A DNA stretch of 64,000 nt from Caulobacter sp. (GTDB taxonomy: Bacteria > Pseudomonadota > Alphaproteobacteria > Caulobacterales > Caulobacteraceae). The notes under the pieces were generated by a model that worked only from the letters and a program-made list of their open reading frames with translations, had not been told where the DNA came from and did no database searches. Position numbers and translations under genes: made by a program. This document shows, piece by piece, positions 9,418-17,078 of the stretch. Within the stretch, counting starts at the first letter, position 1; every line of letters starts with the position of its first letter. The DNA lies in the NCBI GenBank assembly GCA_030645575.1, contig JAUSMJ010000081.1, positions 19,828-83,827 of the forward strand, written 5' to 3'.

Positions 9418-10082
9418 CGGCCGGCCTCCCGGGCCAGCCGCCGATCGAGCAGCAGCAGCCGCGTGCCGTGGATGACCAGCGCCAGCACCGCCGTCGGAAT
9501 GGCCCAGACCGACAAATGCAGCGGTTCGACGGAAATGCCGTTCTCCTCGAGGAAGCCCTTGATCAGCAGGATCGAGGCGATGGCGATGAAGATGTCCTCG
9601 CCAAAAAACAGGCCGATGTTGTCGGTGGCGGCGGCGAAGGCCTTGACCCGGTCACGGGTGGCGGGCGTCAGGTCCGGGTGCTGGGCCTCGGCGGCGGCCT
9701 CGGCCATCGGCGCGATCAGGGGCCGGACCATCTGGGCGTGACCGCCCAGCGAGGTCAGGCCAATCGCCGCCGTGCCCTGCCGGATGACCATGTAGATCAG
9801 CAGCAGCCGCCCGGCCGTGGCCGATTTCAGCTGGCCGATCAGCGCCTTCGCCCGCTCCTGCAGTCCCTCCCGCTCCAGCAGCCCGATCAGCGGCAGGATC
9901 AGCCAGACCACGCTGATGTAGCGGTTGTCGCGAAACGCCTTGCCGAGGATCGCCAGGGTCGCCAGCAGGTCCATCCCCGCCGCCAGCCCCGTGACGATCG
10001 CCGCCGCCGCCACGATCAGCAGCGGATTGAGCCGCGCGGCGAAGCCCACGACCACCACCGCCACGCCCAGCAAGACCCACAT
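9414..10082 (-). CDS. DUF969 family membrane protein, probable transporter subunit
   Basis: A 222-residue inner-membrane protein and the first gene of the DUF969-DUF979-DUF2891 operon. It has hydrophobic helices near residues 2-18, 22-40, 58-72 and 185-205. The conserved DUF969 segments are KAFRDNRYISVVWLILPLIGLLE, the polar membrane stretch QGTAAIGLTSLGGHAQMVRPL and DNIGLFFGEDIFIAIASI. The H and Q residues in the membrane stretch could line a substrate path. It starts with ATG 10082. Upstream lie only REP palindromes and the divergent transposase, so the promoter must be in 10083-10147. Confidence 0.9.
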   Translation of the reverse strand: MWVLLGVAVVVVGFAARLNPLLIVAAAAIVTGLAAGMDLLATLAILGKAFRDNRYISVVWLILPLIGLLEREGLQERAKALIGQLKSATAGRLLLIYMVIRQGTAAIGLTSLGGHAQMVRPLIAPMAEAAAEAQHPDLTPATRDRVKAFAAATDNIGLFFGEDIFIAIASILLIKGFLEENGISVEPLHLSVWAIPTAVLALVIHGTRLLLLDRRLAREAGR

Positions 10083-10147
10083 CCCGGCTACTCCCCTGTC
10101 TCGCTCGGCACAGTGGACCCGGAATCAGGTGCAGGTCGATTCAGTTA

Positions 10148-10212
10148 GGGACACATACCGAAGTGCGTGTCACTGCGGCCCCACGGGGACATGCACTTCA
10201 GTGCGTGTCCCC
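10148..10212. repeat. Two REP palindromes upstream of the RAYT gene
   Basis: Two imperfect palindromes with a GGGGACA...TGTCCCC stem lie at about 10148-10172 (diverged) and 10185-10212. The second is 28 nt: ggggacatgcact, then tc, then agtgcgtgtcccc. It is the exact reverse complement of the palindrome at 10898-10925 on the other side of the transposase gene. Confidence 0.9.
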
Positions 10213-10285
10213 TGCCAGAAGGGCGAGCAATTGATCGCAAAACAATCTATAGTTATAATTCCATTTGACCGCCCCTGGAGTTTCC

Positions 10286-10912
10286 ATGCCCAGAATGGCC
10301 CGGATCGTCGTGCCTGGGATGCCTCACCATGTCACCCAGCGAGGTAACCGGCGTCAGCCGACCTTTTTCCGTGACGAAGACTACGCCTCCTGGCTAAGGC
10401 TAGCCACGGAGGCCTTCAAGGCCGCCGATGTGGAAGTCTGGGCCTACTGCCTGATGCCCAACCACGTTCATGTCATCGCCACTCCCGCCAGGCCCGAGGG
10501 TCTGGCGCGGGCCGTGGGGGCGACTCATGTCCGCTACACGCGGCTGATCAATGCGCGCGAAAGCTGGACCGGATACTTGTGGCAAGGCCGGTTCGCCTCG
10601 TTTCCGTTGGACGAGACCTACCTGCGTCAGTGCGTCAGATACGTCGGCCTCAATCCCGTGCGCGCGGGCCTGGTGACCCGGGCCGTCGATTGGCCATGGT
10701 CAAGCGTGGGCGCTCATCTTGGCGGTCGATCAAGTCCCCTTCTGACGCAGGGACCGGTCAGGGCATTGCTTGGCGTCGAGTCCGCCCGCTTCTTTGATGT
10801 TGATGCCGGAGAGTTGGATCGCCAGCGCCTGAGGCGGGCCAGCGTGACTGGCACCCCCCTTGGATCAGCGGAGTGGGTCAAGAGCCTGAGGCTGGCAGGG
10901 GACACGCACTGA
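10286..10912 (+). CDS. REP-associated tyrosine transposase (RAYT, Y1/HUH family)
   Basis: A 208-residue single-strand DNA transposase of the IS200-like Y1 superfamily. It begins MPRMARIVVPGMPHHVTQRG, the standard RAYT N-terminus. The metal-binding HUH motif is MPNHVHVIATP. The catalytic tyrosine is expected in RYVGLNPVRAGL, the most conserved RAYT block. RAYTs cut and join REP palindromes and are usually single-copy domesticated enzymes rather than mobile genes. The start at 10286 follows a GGAG box 5 nt upstream. REP palindromes flank it on both sides, and the last one begins before and overlaps its stop codon, so the gene and its target repeats form one unit. Confidence 0.96.
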   Translation: MPRMARIVVPGMPHHVTQRGNRRQPTFFRDEDYASWLRLATEAFKAADVEVWAYCLMPNHVHVIATPARPEGLARAVGATHVRYTRLINARESWTGYLWQGRFASFPLDETYLRQCVRYVGLNPVRAGLVTRAVDWPWSSVGAHLGGRSSPLLTQGPVRALLGVESARFFDVDAGELDRQRLRRASVTGTPLGSAEWVKSLRLAGDTH

Positions 10913-10925
10913 AGTGCATGTCCCC
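10898..10925. repeat. REP palindrome overlapping the RAYT stop codon
   Basis: This 28-nt palindrome starts ggggacacgcactgaagtgc and ends atgtcccc. It is the exact reverse complement of 10185-10212. It contains the TGA stop of the transposase gene. Confidence 0.9.
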
Positions 10926-10947
10926 GTGCGTGGTCGATCCGAGGCGC

Positions 10948-10975
10948 GGGGACATCTAATTCAGTACGCGTCCCT
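10948..10975. repeat. Fourth, diverged REP palindrome
   Basis: A GGGGACAT...CGCGTCCCT palindrome of the same size and stem as the other REP copies, with a changed centre (ctaattcagta). It lies between the RAYT gene and the AraC gene. Confidence 0.75.
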
Positions 10976-11078
10976 TTCCTCAGGCAATGCTCCCGTCCGC
11001 AAACATGGACCCGTGTTCATGCCCCGCGACCGCCGGACTGTGCTTTCATGCGCCGGTCGTGAGGCAGGGGAACATCGA

Positions 11079-11900
11079 TTGGCCGCCGCCGCTGAAAACT
11101 GGCTCGTCAGGGCGCCGGGGGCCGTGGACCGGATCGAGGCCCGCTTCTCCGGCGCGGCCTACGCGCCGCATCGCCACGATACCTACGCCATCGGCGTGAC
11201 CCTGGGCGGTGTCCAGAGCTTCGACTATCGCGGCGAGACGCGCCACTCCCTGCCCGGCCAGCTTGTCGTTCTGCACCCGGACGAACTGCATGATGGCCGG
11301 GCCGGCGACGGCGCGGCGTTCCGCTACCGCACCGCCTACATCCGACCGGCCGACCTCCAGCAGGTGCTCGGCGGGCGGACGTTGCCGTTTATCGATGGCG
11401 GGCTTTCGAGCGACCCCAGGCTCGCCGACGCGGTCGACGCCCTGCTGGCCGACTACGACCGTCCGTTGACCGGGCTCGAATACCAGGACGCCCTGGTCGG
11501 GATCGCGGCGGCGCTTGAGGCCGCGTCCGGCGGCGTGGCCGTGATCCGGCGCGCCAACCGCGAGGCGGCCCAGGCCGCCCGCGACTACATCGACGCCTGC
11601 CTCGACGAGACCTTTTCACTGGCCGAGCTCGAAGAGGCGACCGGCCATGATCGCTGGCAGCTGTCGCGCGACTTCCGCGCCATGTTCGGCGCCAGCCCCT
11701 ACCGCTACCTGATCCTGCGCCGGCTGGAGAAGGCGCGCGGCCTGCTACTGGACGGCCGGTCCGGCGCCGATGTCGCCGCCGCCTGCGGCTTCGCCGACCA
11801 GAGCCATTTCGGCCGACAGTTCCGCAAGACCTGGGGCCTGACGCCCAACGCCTGGCTGAAGGCCATGAAGCCCGCGCACGATCATTCTAGCCGCGCCTGA
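11079..11900 (+). CDS. AraC-family transcriptional regulator
   Basis: A DNA-binding regulator of about 273 residues with an N-terminal cupin sensor. The cupin part includes APHRHDTYAIGVTLGGVQSF and GQLVVLHPDELHDGRAG, which carry the H-x-H and H metal- or ligand-binding positions. Two C-terminal helix-turn-helix units follow, FSLAELEEATGHDRWQLSR and VAAACGFADQSHFGRQFRK, the latter being the AraC signature. I prefer the TTG at 11079, which follows AGGGG and fits the family N-terminus; an ATG at 11019 is an in-frame alternative without a visible ribosome-binding site. It stands 22 bp before the CPBP gene on the same strand. Inducer unknown. Confidence 0.88.
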   Translation: MAAAAENWLVRAPGAVDRIEARFSGAAYAPHRHDTYAIGVTLGGVQSFDYRGETRHSLPGQLVVLHPDELHDGRAGDGAAFRYRTAYIRPADLQQVLGGRTLPFIDGGLSSDPRLADAVDALLADYDRPLTGLEYQDALVGIAAALEAASGGVAVIRRANREAAQAARDYIDACLDETFSLAELEEATGHDRWQLSRDFRAMFGASPYRYLILRRLEKARGLLLDGRSGADVAAACGFADQSHFGRQFRKTWGLTPNAWLKAMKPAHDHSSRA

Positions 11901-11922
11901 GCCGGTCGCCCTAGCTAGCGGC

Positions 11923-12810
11923 ATGACCAGCAAAACCCTCTACACCTCCGAACCGCACAAGGGCTGGCTGCCCTGGGGCCTGTTCGCGCCCTTCCTGTGC
12001 ATCTTTTTCGTCGCCCTGTGCGCGCTGGGACCAGCGCCGCTGATGGAGCACTACGGCTGGCAGGACGCCCACGGAGACCCGATCGGCCTGACCGGCTTCT
12101 ATGCCTTTCTGGTCATCCCGTTCGCCGTCAACGGCCTGCTGGTCCTGGCCTGGGTCAAGTTGGTCGAGCGGCGGTCGCTGGCGAGCATCGGCCTGACCGG
12201 CCCCGCCCCGGCGAAGACCCTTCTCGGCGGCGTGCTGGTCGGCGCGGCGACCATCCTGTCGGTGGTCATCGCCATCGGTCTGGCCGGCGGATACCAGGTC
12301 GGCGCCGTCGGCCCGGCATGGACCTCACCCGCCGCCCTGACCGGCATCGGCCTGATCCTGCTGTGTTTCATCGTCCAGGCCGGGGTCGAGGAGATCATCT
12401 TCCGCGGCTGGCTGCTGTCGGTGATCACCCGCAAGCTGGGGCTGCCGGCCGCCGTGGTGCTGGTCTCGCTGGTGTTCACCTTCCTGCACTACTCGCCGCA
12501 TCAGGAAGCGCGGGTCATGCTCAGCTCGTTCCTGTTCTCGGCCTTCGCCTGCGCCTGGGCGATCCGGTCGGGGAACATCTGGGGCGTGATGGGCTGGCAT
12601 GCCGGTTGGAACTGGCTGCTGGGCGCGGGCTTCGAGCTGCCGGTCACCGGCCTGCAGCTCGATCTGCCCGCCCTGCTGGTCAAGCTGGTCCCGCAGGGCG
12701 CTCCGACCCTGACCGGCGGCGGTCAGGGCCCGGAAGGCAGCTGGCTGTGCAGCGCCTTCTTCGTGGTCGGGATCGCGTTTCTGTGGCTGCGGCGGCGGAA
12801 GGCCGGTTAA
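11923..12810 (+). CDS. CPBP-family intramembrane metalloprotease
   Basis: A 295-residue polytopic protein of the CAAX-prenyl-protease-like (Abi/CPBP) family. The catalytic motif EEIIFRGWLL (EExxxR), the FTFLHYS histidine and the WHAGWN histidine/asparagine motif are all present and lie in membrane helices. About eight hydrophobic segments are visible. Bacterial members are intramembrane proteases or peptide-immunity proteins; the substrate here is unknown. It lies just downstream of the AraC regulator and may be co-transcribed with it. Confidence 0.9.
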   Translation: MTSKTLYTSEPHKGWLPWGLFAPFLCIFFVALCALGPAPLMEHYGWQDAHGDPIGLTGFYAFLVIPFAVNGLLVLAWVKLVERRSLASIGLTGPAPAKTLLGGVLVGAATILSVVIAIGLAGGYQVGAVGPAWTSPAALTGIGLILLCFIVQAGVEEIIFRGWLLSVITRKLGLPAAVVLVSLVFTFLHYSPHQEARVMLSSFLFSAFACAWAIRSGNIWGVMGWHAGWNWLLGAGFELPVTGLQLDLPALLVKLVPQGAPTLTGGGQGPEGSWLCSAFFVVGIAFLWLRRRKAG

Positions 12811-12829
12811 CCCTCCGCCCTTCGTCCGG

Positions 12830-12854
12830 GAGTTCGGCGACGGTCACCGAATTC
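12830..12854. repeat. Short imperfect palindrome related to the 1661-1746 repeat
   Basis: The arms gagttcggcgac and gtcaccgaattc surround a 1-nt centre and match at 10 of 12 positions. The GGTGAC/GTCACCGAATT core is shared with the large inverted repeat between glmS and galU. It lies just after the CPBP gene, between convergent genes, so it might serve as a bidirectional terminator. Confidence 0.55.
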
Positions 12855-12912
12855 CAGCCGGGGACGGACCTTGTCGCCCTGGGGCGCTCGCCGGGACCAC
12901 TAGCGACCAGCG

Positions 12913-14202
12913 CTATAGGCGGGCGTCAACACCATCGCGCGGAAGCGCTGACTTGATGTCGTACAGCACCGCGGAGGGTTTGCCGAACGCGCGAATACCG
13001 TCCACGCCCAAGGCGACGAACTGATCGTGGGCGACAGCCAGAACGACGACGTCGTAGTGACCAGGATCCGGATTTTCGGTCAGGGTAAGCCCATATTCGT
13101 GCTTGGCCTCGGCGGGGTCTACCCAGGGATCGTGGACGTCAACGCTCAGGCTGAACTCGGAAAGCTCGGCGATGAGATCGGCGACCTTGGTGTTGCGCAG
13201 GTCCGGGCAGTTCTCCTTGAAGGCCAGGCCCAGAACAAGTGTCCGGCCCCCCACGGGATTGATCCCCTTCTGGGCCAACAGCTTGAGCACCCGGCCGGCG
13301 ACATAGGCGCCCATCTGGTCGTTGATCCGCCGGCCGGCGAGGATGACCTCCGGATGGTGGCCGATCTCCTGGGCCTTGTGGGTCAGGTAGTAGGGATCGA
13401 CGCCGATGCAGTGGCCGCCGACCAGGCCCGGCCGGAACGGCAGGAAGTTCCACTTGGTGCCCGCCGCCTCGAGCACCTCGAGCGTGTCGATGCCCAGCTT
13501 GTTGAAGATCATCGCGAACTCGTTGATCAGCGCGATGTTGAGATCCCGTTGGGTATTCTCGATCACCTTGGCCGCCTCGGCCACCTTGATCGAACTGGCC
13601 AGGTGGGTGCCGGCCGGAACGATGGCGCGATAGAGGCCATCGACGAAGGCCGCCGCTTCAGGCGTCGAGCCCGCCGTGACCTTGGTGATCGTCGACAGGC
13701 GGTGCTGCCGATCACCGGGATTGGCCCGCTCCGGGCTGTAGCCGCAGAAGAAGTCACGGTTGTATTTCAGACCGGAGACCTGCTCGAGGATCGGCACGCA
13801 GACCTCCTCGGTGCAGCCGGGATAGACCGTCGATTCGTAGATCACCACCGAACCTGGCTTGAGGCAGGCGCCGATCGCCCGGCTGGCGCCGCTGATCGCC
13901 GTCAGGTCGGGACGGCGGGCCTCGTCGATCGGCGTCGGCACCGTGACGATGAACACGTTGCGGTCCTCGAGGTCGGCCGGGTCGGCCGAGAACCGCAGCC
14001 GCGTCGCCGCCGCCATCGCTTCGGGCTCGACCTCCAGCGTGCGGTCTCGGCCCAGGCGCAGCTCGGCGATGCGACCCGCGTCGAGATCGTATCCGACCGT
14101 GTCGTGCTGGACGCCAAACGCCACCGCGAGCGGGAGCCCCACATAGCCGAGGCCCAGAACGCAGATGCGTGGATTCGTCAGAGTCAGGGGAAGTGCGTCC
14201 AA
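12913..14202 (-). CDS. UDP-GlcNAc/GalNAc-type nucleotide-sugar 6-dehydrogenase (WbpO/TviB-like)
   Basis: This enzyme oxidises the C6 alcohol of a nucleotide sugar to a uronic acid using two NAD+. The 429-residue protein has the Rossmann start ICVLGLGYVGLPLAVAFG and VIYESTVYPGCTEEVC. The lysine-bearing AEAAKVIENTQRDLNIALINE and the catalytic-cysteine loop PGLVGGHCIGVDPYY follow. The C-terminal UDP-binding domain carries GLAFKENCPDLRNTKV. These blocks fit the WbpO/TviB branch (UDP-N-acetyl-galactosamine or -glucosamine dehydrogenase) better than UDP-glucose dehydrogenase. The start is TTG 14202, preceded by AAGGA at 6 nt. It stands apart from the main polysaccharide cluster. Substrate specificity is inferred. 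Confidence 0.9.
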   Translation of the reverse strand: MDALPLTLTNPRICVLGLGYVGLPLAVAFGVQHDTVGYDLDAGRIAELRLGRDRTLEVEPEAMAAATRLRFSADPADLEDRNVFIVTVPTPIDEARRPDLTAISGASRAIGACLKPGSVVIYESTVYPGCTEEVCVPILEQVSGLKYNRDFFCGYSPERANPGDRQHRLSTITKVTAGSTPEAAAFVDGLYRAIVPAGTHLASSIKVAEAAKVIENTQRDLNIALINEFAMIFNKLGIDTLEVLEAAGTKWNFLPFRPGLVGGHCIGVDPYYLTHKAQEIGHHPEVILAGRRINDQMGAYVAGRVLKLLAQKGINPVGGRTLVLGLAFKENCPDLRNTKVADLIAELSEFSLSVDVHDPWVDPAEAKHEYGLTLTENPDPGHYDVVVLAVAHDQFVALGVDGIRAFGKPSAVLYDIKSALPRDGVDARL

Positions 14203-14344
14203 TCCCGTTCCTTCACGGCCATGATCAATCCGGGGCCCGCTTATAGTCGGGTCGGCAAACGGACGCCAACCTCGCGCAGACCGTGATTGGAGATGATCGC
14301 CGGCTGCGGCTATGGTCGGCCGGCTTGCGACGGAGACGGGCACG

Positions 14345-15400
14345 ATGGCGAAACCGGCGGCGATCCTCTTCCTGACGGCGCTCGCCGGCTGTTCCACCGT
14401 CGAGCCCGTCGTCGCCCTGCCGTCGGCCGACGCCGACGCCCTGCGGGCCGAGGTGACGTTCCAGCAGGAGGCCAGTCTCGACCGATTGCGGCAACAGGAC
14501 GGCCGCGTGGCCGCCGTGGCGTTCCGCCTGAATGTCGCCAACCTCGATCTCTGCGCCGACAAGGCGCTGCTCACGGGCATGATGCTGCATCACGCCCTGC
14601 AGTACGGGATCGACATCCGTCCGGTGGCGACGCGCTATTTCGGCCTGACCGGTCGCCCGGCGGTGCTGACCGTGGCGCCGGGCGGTCCGGCCGCCAGGGC
14701 CGGCGTCGAGGTCGGCGACAGCCTGGTGGCCATCGACGGGGTTGATTTCGCCGACACCGCCGGCCGGCCGGACAAGGATCCACCGACCTATGACGAGACC
14801 GCGAAGGCCCGCGCCCTGCTCGACCGCGCCCTGGCGGACGGCGCGGGCGCGCTGACGGTCGAGCGGAGCGGCAAGCGCCTGTCGCTGACGCTCACGCCGG
14901 TCGCCGGTTGCGCCTATGAAGCCCAGCTGACGCCGTCGGAGGACGTCAGCGCCTGGGCCGACGGGCGGCAGGTGGTGATCACCACGGCGTTCGTTCGCTA
15001 CGCGGCGACCGATGACCAGCTGGCCGTCATCCTGGGTCACGAGCTGGGCCACAACGTCATGAAGCACCGCGCGCGGATCGCCGGCGGCGGCCCGGCCGGG
15101 GCGATCCTGGGCAACGCCGGCACGATGCCCGGGAGCTTGCTGACCGTCGAACGCGAGGCTGACTATGTAGGCCTCTATCTGATAGCCCGCGCCGGATACG
15201 ACTACGCGGCGGCGCGCGATTTCTGGCGGCAGTACGGCGCCGACTTCGGCCGCTCCCGCTACGCCCAGTGGTCGCACCCCGGCTCGTTGGAGCGGGCGAC
15301 CAACATCGCCGCCACGGTCGAGGAGATTCGACGCAAACAGGCCACGGGAGAGCCGCTGACGCCGACTCCCGCTCGTCTGGCGACCAGCGAAAGTCGGTAG
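14345..15400 (+). CDS. M48-family metalloprotease lipoprotein with PDZ domain
   Basis: A 351-residue secreted lipoprotein. The signal peptide ends in the lipobox LTALAGC, giving acylation near residue 16. A PDZ-like segment (VAPGGPAARAGVEVGDSLVAIDG) occupies roughly residues 105-185. The zinc protease domain has HELGHNVMKHRA (HExxH) and the third ligand in EREADYVG. M48 lipoproteins of this kind act in envelope protein quality control. ATG 14345 is chosen over an in-frame start 33 nt upstream because it gives a proper signal peptide. It is divergent from the dehydrogenase gene and convergent with the DUF3617 gene 16 bp away. Confidence 0.92.
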   Translation: MAKPAAILFLTALAGCSTVEPVVALPSADADALRAEVTFQQEASLDRLRQQDGRVAAVAFRLNVANLDLCADKALLTGMMLHHALQYGIDIRPVATRYFGLTGRPAVLTVAPGGPAARAGVEVGDSLVAIDGVDFADTAGRPDKDPPTYDETAKARALLDRALADGAGALTVERSGKRLSLTLTPVAGCAYEAQLTPSEDVSAWADGRQVVITTAFVRYAATDDQLAVILGHELGHNVMKHRARIAGGGPAGAILGNAGTMPGSLLTVEREADYVGLYLIARAGYDYAAARDFWRQYGADFGRSRYAQWSHPGSLERATNIAATVEEIRRKQATGEPLTPTPARLATSESR

Positions 15401-15416
15401 GCGGCCCGATAGCGAA

Positions 15417-15968
15417 CTACTGGCCGCTTACTTCCAGCATGTTCACGCGCTGGCCGTTCGGCAGTTCCAGATCGCCGGGGCTCATGCCGGCGGGGCATTC
15501 GCCCACCCATTCGGCGTCGATCGTAATGGTCCGCGAGCCGTTCAGCTGCGGGATGGGGGCGCCGGTGGTCGTCGATTCCGCCCGCAGCTGATACCTTGAG
15601 CTGAAATCACCGACCGCCGCCCCGTCGTTCGTGGTCTTCACCCCCGCGCCCTCGCAGACCGAGCTGAACTTCCACGACCCGTCAGGCTGACGATTGATCT
15701 CGTTCTTGCTGCAAGCCTGTTTGAAGCCCTGCTGGCCCCACCAGGCCAGCTTGGGATCGCTGGCTTCGTCGATGCACAGCTTGACCGTCTGGAGCACGTC
15801 GGCGCCTTCCACGAGCATGGTCTGTTTCCACAGCCCCGGCTTACGCTTCGGCACCTCGACGGCGGCGGGCGCGGCCTTGTCGATGGCGTCGCCGTCTCCG
15901 GTCTTGGAACAGGCCGTGGCGGCGAGAACCGCGATCCCGGCGATCACGCCAGCCTTCCAGATGCTCAT
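15417..15968 (-). CDS. DUF3617 domain lipoprotein
   Basis: A 183-residue protein with a lipoprotein signal (AGIAVLAATAC, lipobox at about residue 20). The mature part starts with an alanine/lysine-rich linker and then KRKPGLWKQTMLVEG, the DUF3617 signature. Four cysteines (in VKLCIDE, FKQACSKNE, FSSVCEGAG and WVGECPAGM) could form two disulfides in the periplasm. The function of this family is unknown. A clean gene with a clear start ATG at 15968. Confidence 0.85.
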   Translation of the reverse strand: MSIWKAGVIAGIAVLAATACSKTGDGDAIDKAAPAAVEVPKRKPGLWKQTMLVEGADVLQTVKLCIDEASDPKLAWWGQQGFKQACSKNEINRQPDGSWKFSSVCEGAGVKTTNDGAAVGDFSSRYQLRAESTTTGAPIPQLNGSRTITIDAEWVGECPAGMSPGDLELPNGQRVNMLEVSGQ

Positions 15969-16271
15969 GACGGCTCCCCTGCTCCTGCTTGGCCGCTTCG
16001 GCGCGACAGGGGATGTGAACCGAACGCCCGGCGCGAGGCAAGTGGCCCCAGGCTTGAATTCTCGGTCGTGTCACGGATATCTCGGGGGTCGGATCGGGGG
16101 CCCGGGACCGGGGCCAGATGGATATCCTTCGAAGAGCGCGCGCCTCGCTGAACAACCAGCCGGTTCACTGCGTTGACCGTGGCGGCGCGCTGTGAAAAAG
16201 CAGCATCCCGTGTGATGGGGATCGTGGCGCTCCAACGTTGAAACCTGCATGGGCCATTTGGGACGTCCTAC
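15969..16271. other. 303-bp divergent intergenic region
   Basis: Non-coding gap between the DUF3617 gene (minus) and the phosphatase gene (plus). It should hold both promoters. I see no repeat, RNA gene or convincing small ORF in it. Confidence 0.5.
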
Positions 16272-17078
16272 TTGAATTTCTTCACCCGACTCCTCAGCCG
16301 CAAGCCCAGACGGCAGGCTGGCGCCCTGGATGATCGACGCGTGTACGCCATCGGCGACATCCACGGCTGCGACGATCTTTTGTCCGGCCTGCTGGAGGCT
16401 GTCTTCGAGGAGACGAGCGGGGACGCCACGCCGCCCCTGCTGATCTTCCTGGGCGACTACGTGGATCGCGGCCCCGGATCGCGCAAGGTCATCGACCAGT
16501 TGCTGGACCTTCGGGATCGCGCCCCCGGCGCCCGCTTCCTTTGCGGCAACCACGAGGAAGCGATGCTGCACTTCCTCGACGATCTGGAAGCGGGCATGGC
16601 CTGGACCGGCTATGGCGGCAAGGCGACCATGCGATCCTATGGCGTCTCGACGCCCGAGGACGAAACCAATCTCGACGCCTGGCGGGAAACCCATCAGGCC
16701 TTCAAGGCGGCCATCCCCGAAAACCACATGCGGTTTCTGTGGGGCCTGGAGGACCGGATCGACCTGGGCGACTACCTCTTCGTCCATGCGGGCGTCCATC
16801 CCCAGCGACCGCTGAACGCCCAGCACGTCAAGGATCTGCGCTGGATTCGCGAGCCGTTCCTGTCGGACTCCAGACGTCTGGAAAAGGTGATCGTTCACGG
16901 CCACACGCCGATGACGGAACCCCATATCGACGACCGGCGCATCGGCGTCGATACCTGGGCCTACCGCACCGGCGTGCTAACAGCGGTCGAGCTGAACGGC
17001 GAGGCGCGCCGGTTCCTGCAGGCGCGGCGCGGCGAAGATGGCGTGACCACGGCCGTGCTTTCCATTGAAGGCGACTAG
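16272..17078 (+). CDS. Serine/threonine-type metallophosphatase (PPP family)
   Basis: A 268-residue cytosolic calcineurin-like phosphoesterase. The di-metal ligand motifs are present in order: GDIHGC (residues 29-34), GDYVDRG, CGNHEEAM, FVHAGVHP and VHGHTPM. This arrangement matches bacterial PPP phosphatases (PrpA/ApaH-like). It could act on phosphoproteins or on Ap4A-like nucleotides. The start is TTG 16272; no ATG occurs before the first motif in a suitable position. The stop overlaps the convergent manC stop by 4 nt. Confidence 0.9.
   Translation: MNFFTRLLSRKPRRQAGALDDRRVYAIGDIHGCDDLLSGLLEAVFEETSGDATPPLLIFLGDYVDRGPGSRKVIDQLLDLRDRAPGARFLCGNHEEAMLHFLDDLEAGMAWTGYGGKATMRSYGVSTPEDETNLDAWRETHQAFKAAIPENHMRFLWGLEDRIDLGDYLFVHAGVHPQRPLNAQHVKDLRWIREPFLSDSRRLEKVIVHGHTPMTEPHIDDRRIGVDTWAYRTGVLTAVELNGEARRFLQARRGEDGVTTAVLSIEGD

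Noticed and set aside
8341..9741. Long plus-strand ORFs opposite the DUF979/DUF969 genes.
   Set aside because: They are rich in Q, G, R and H and have no domain; the minus-strand membrane proteins are clearly the real genes.
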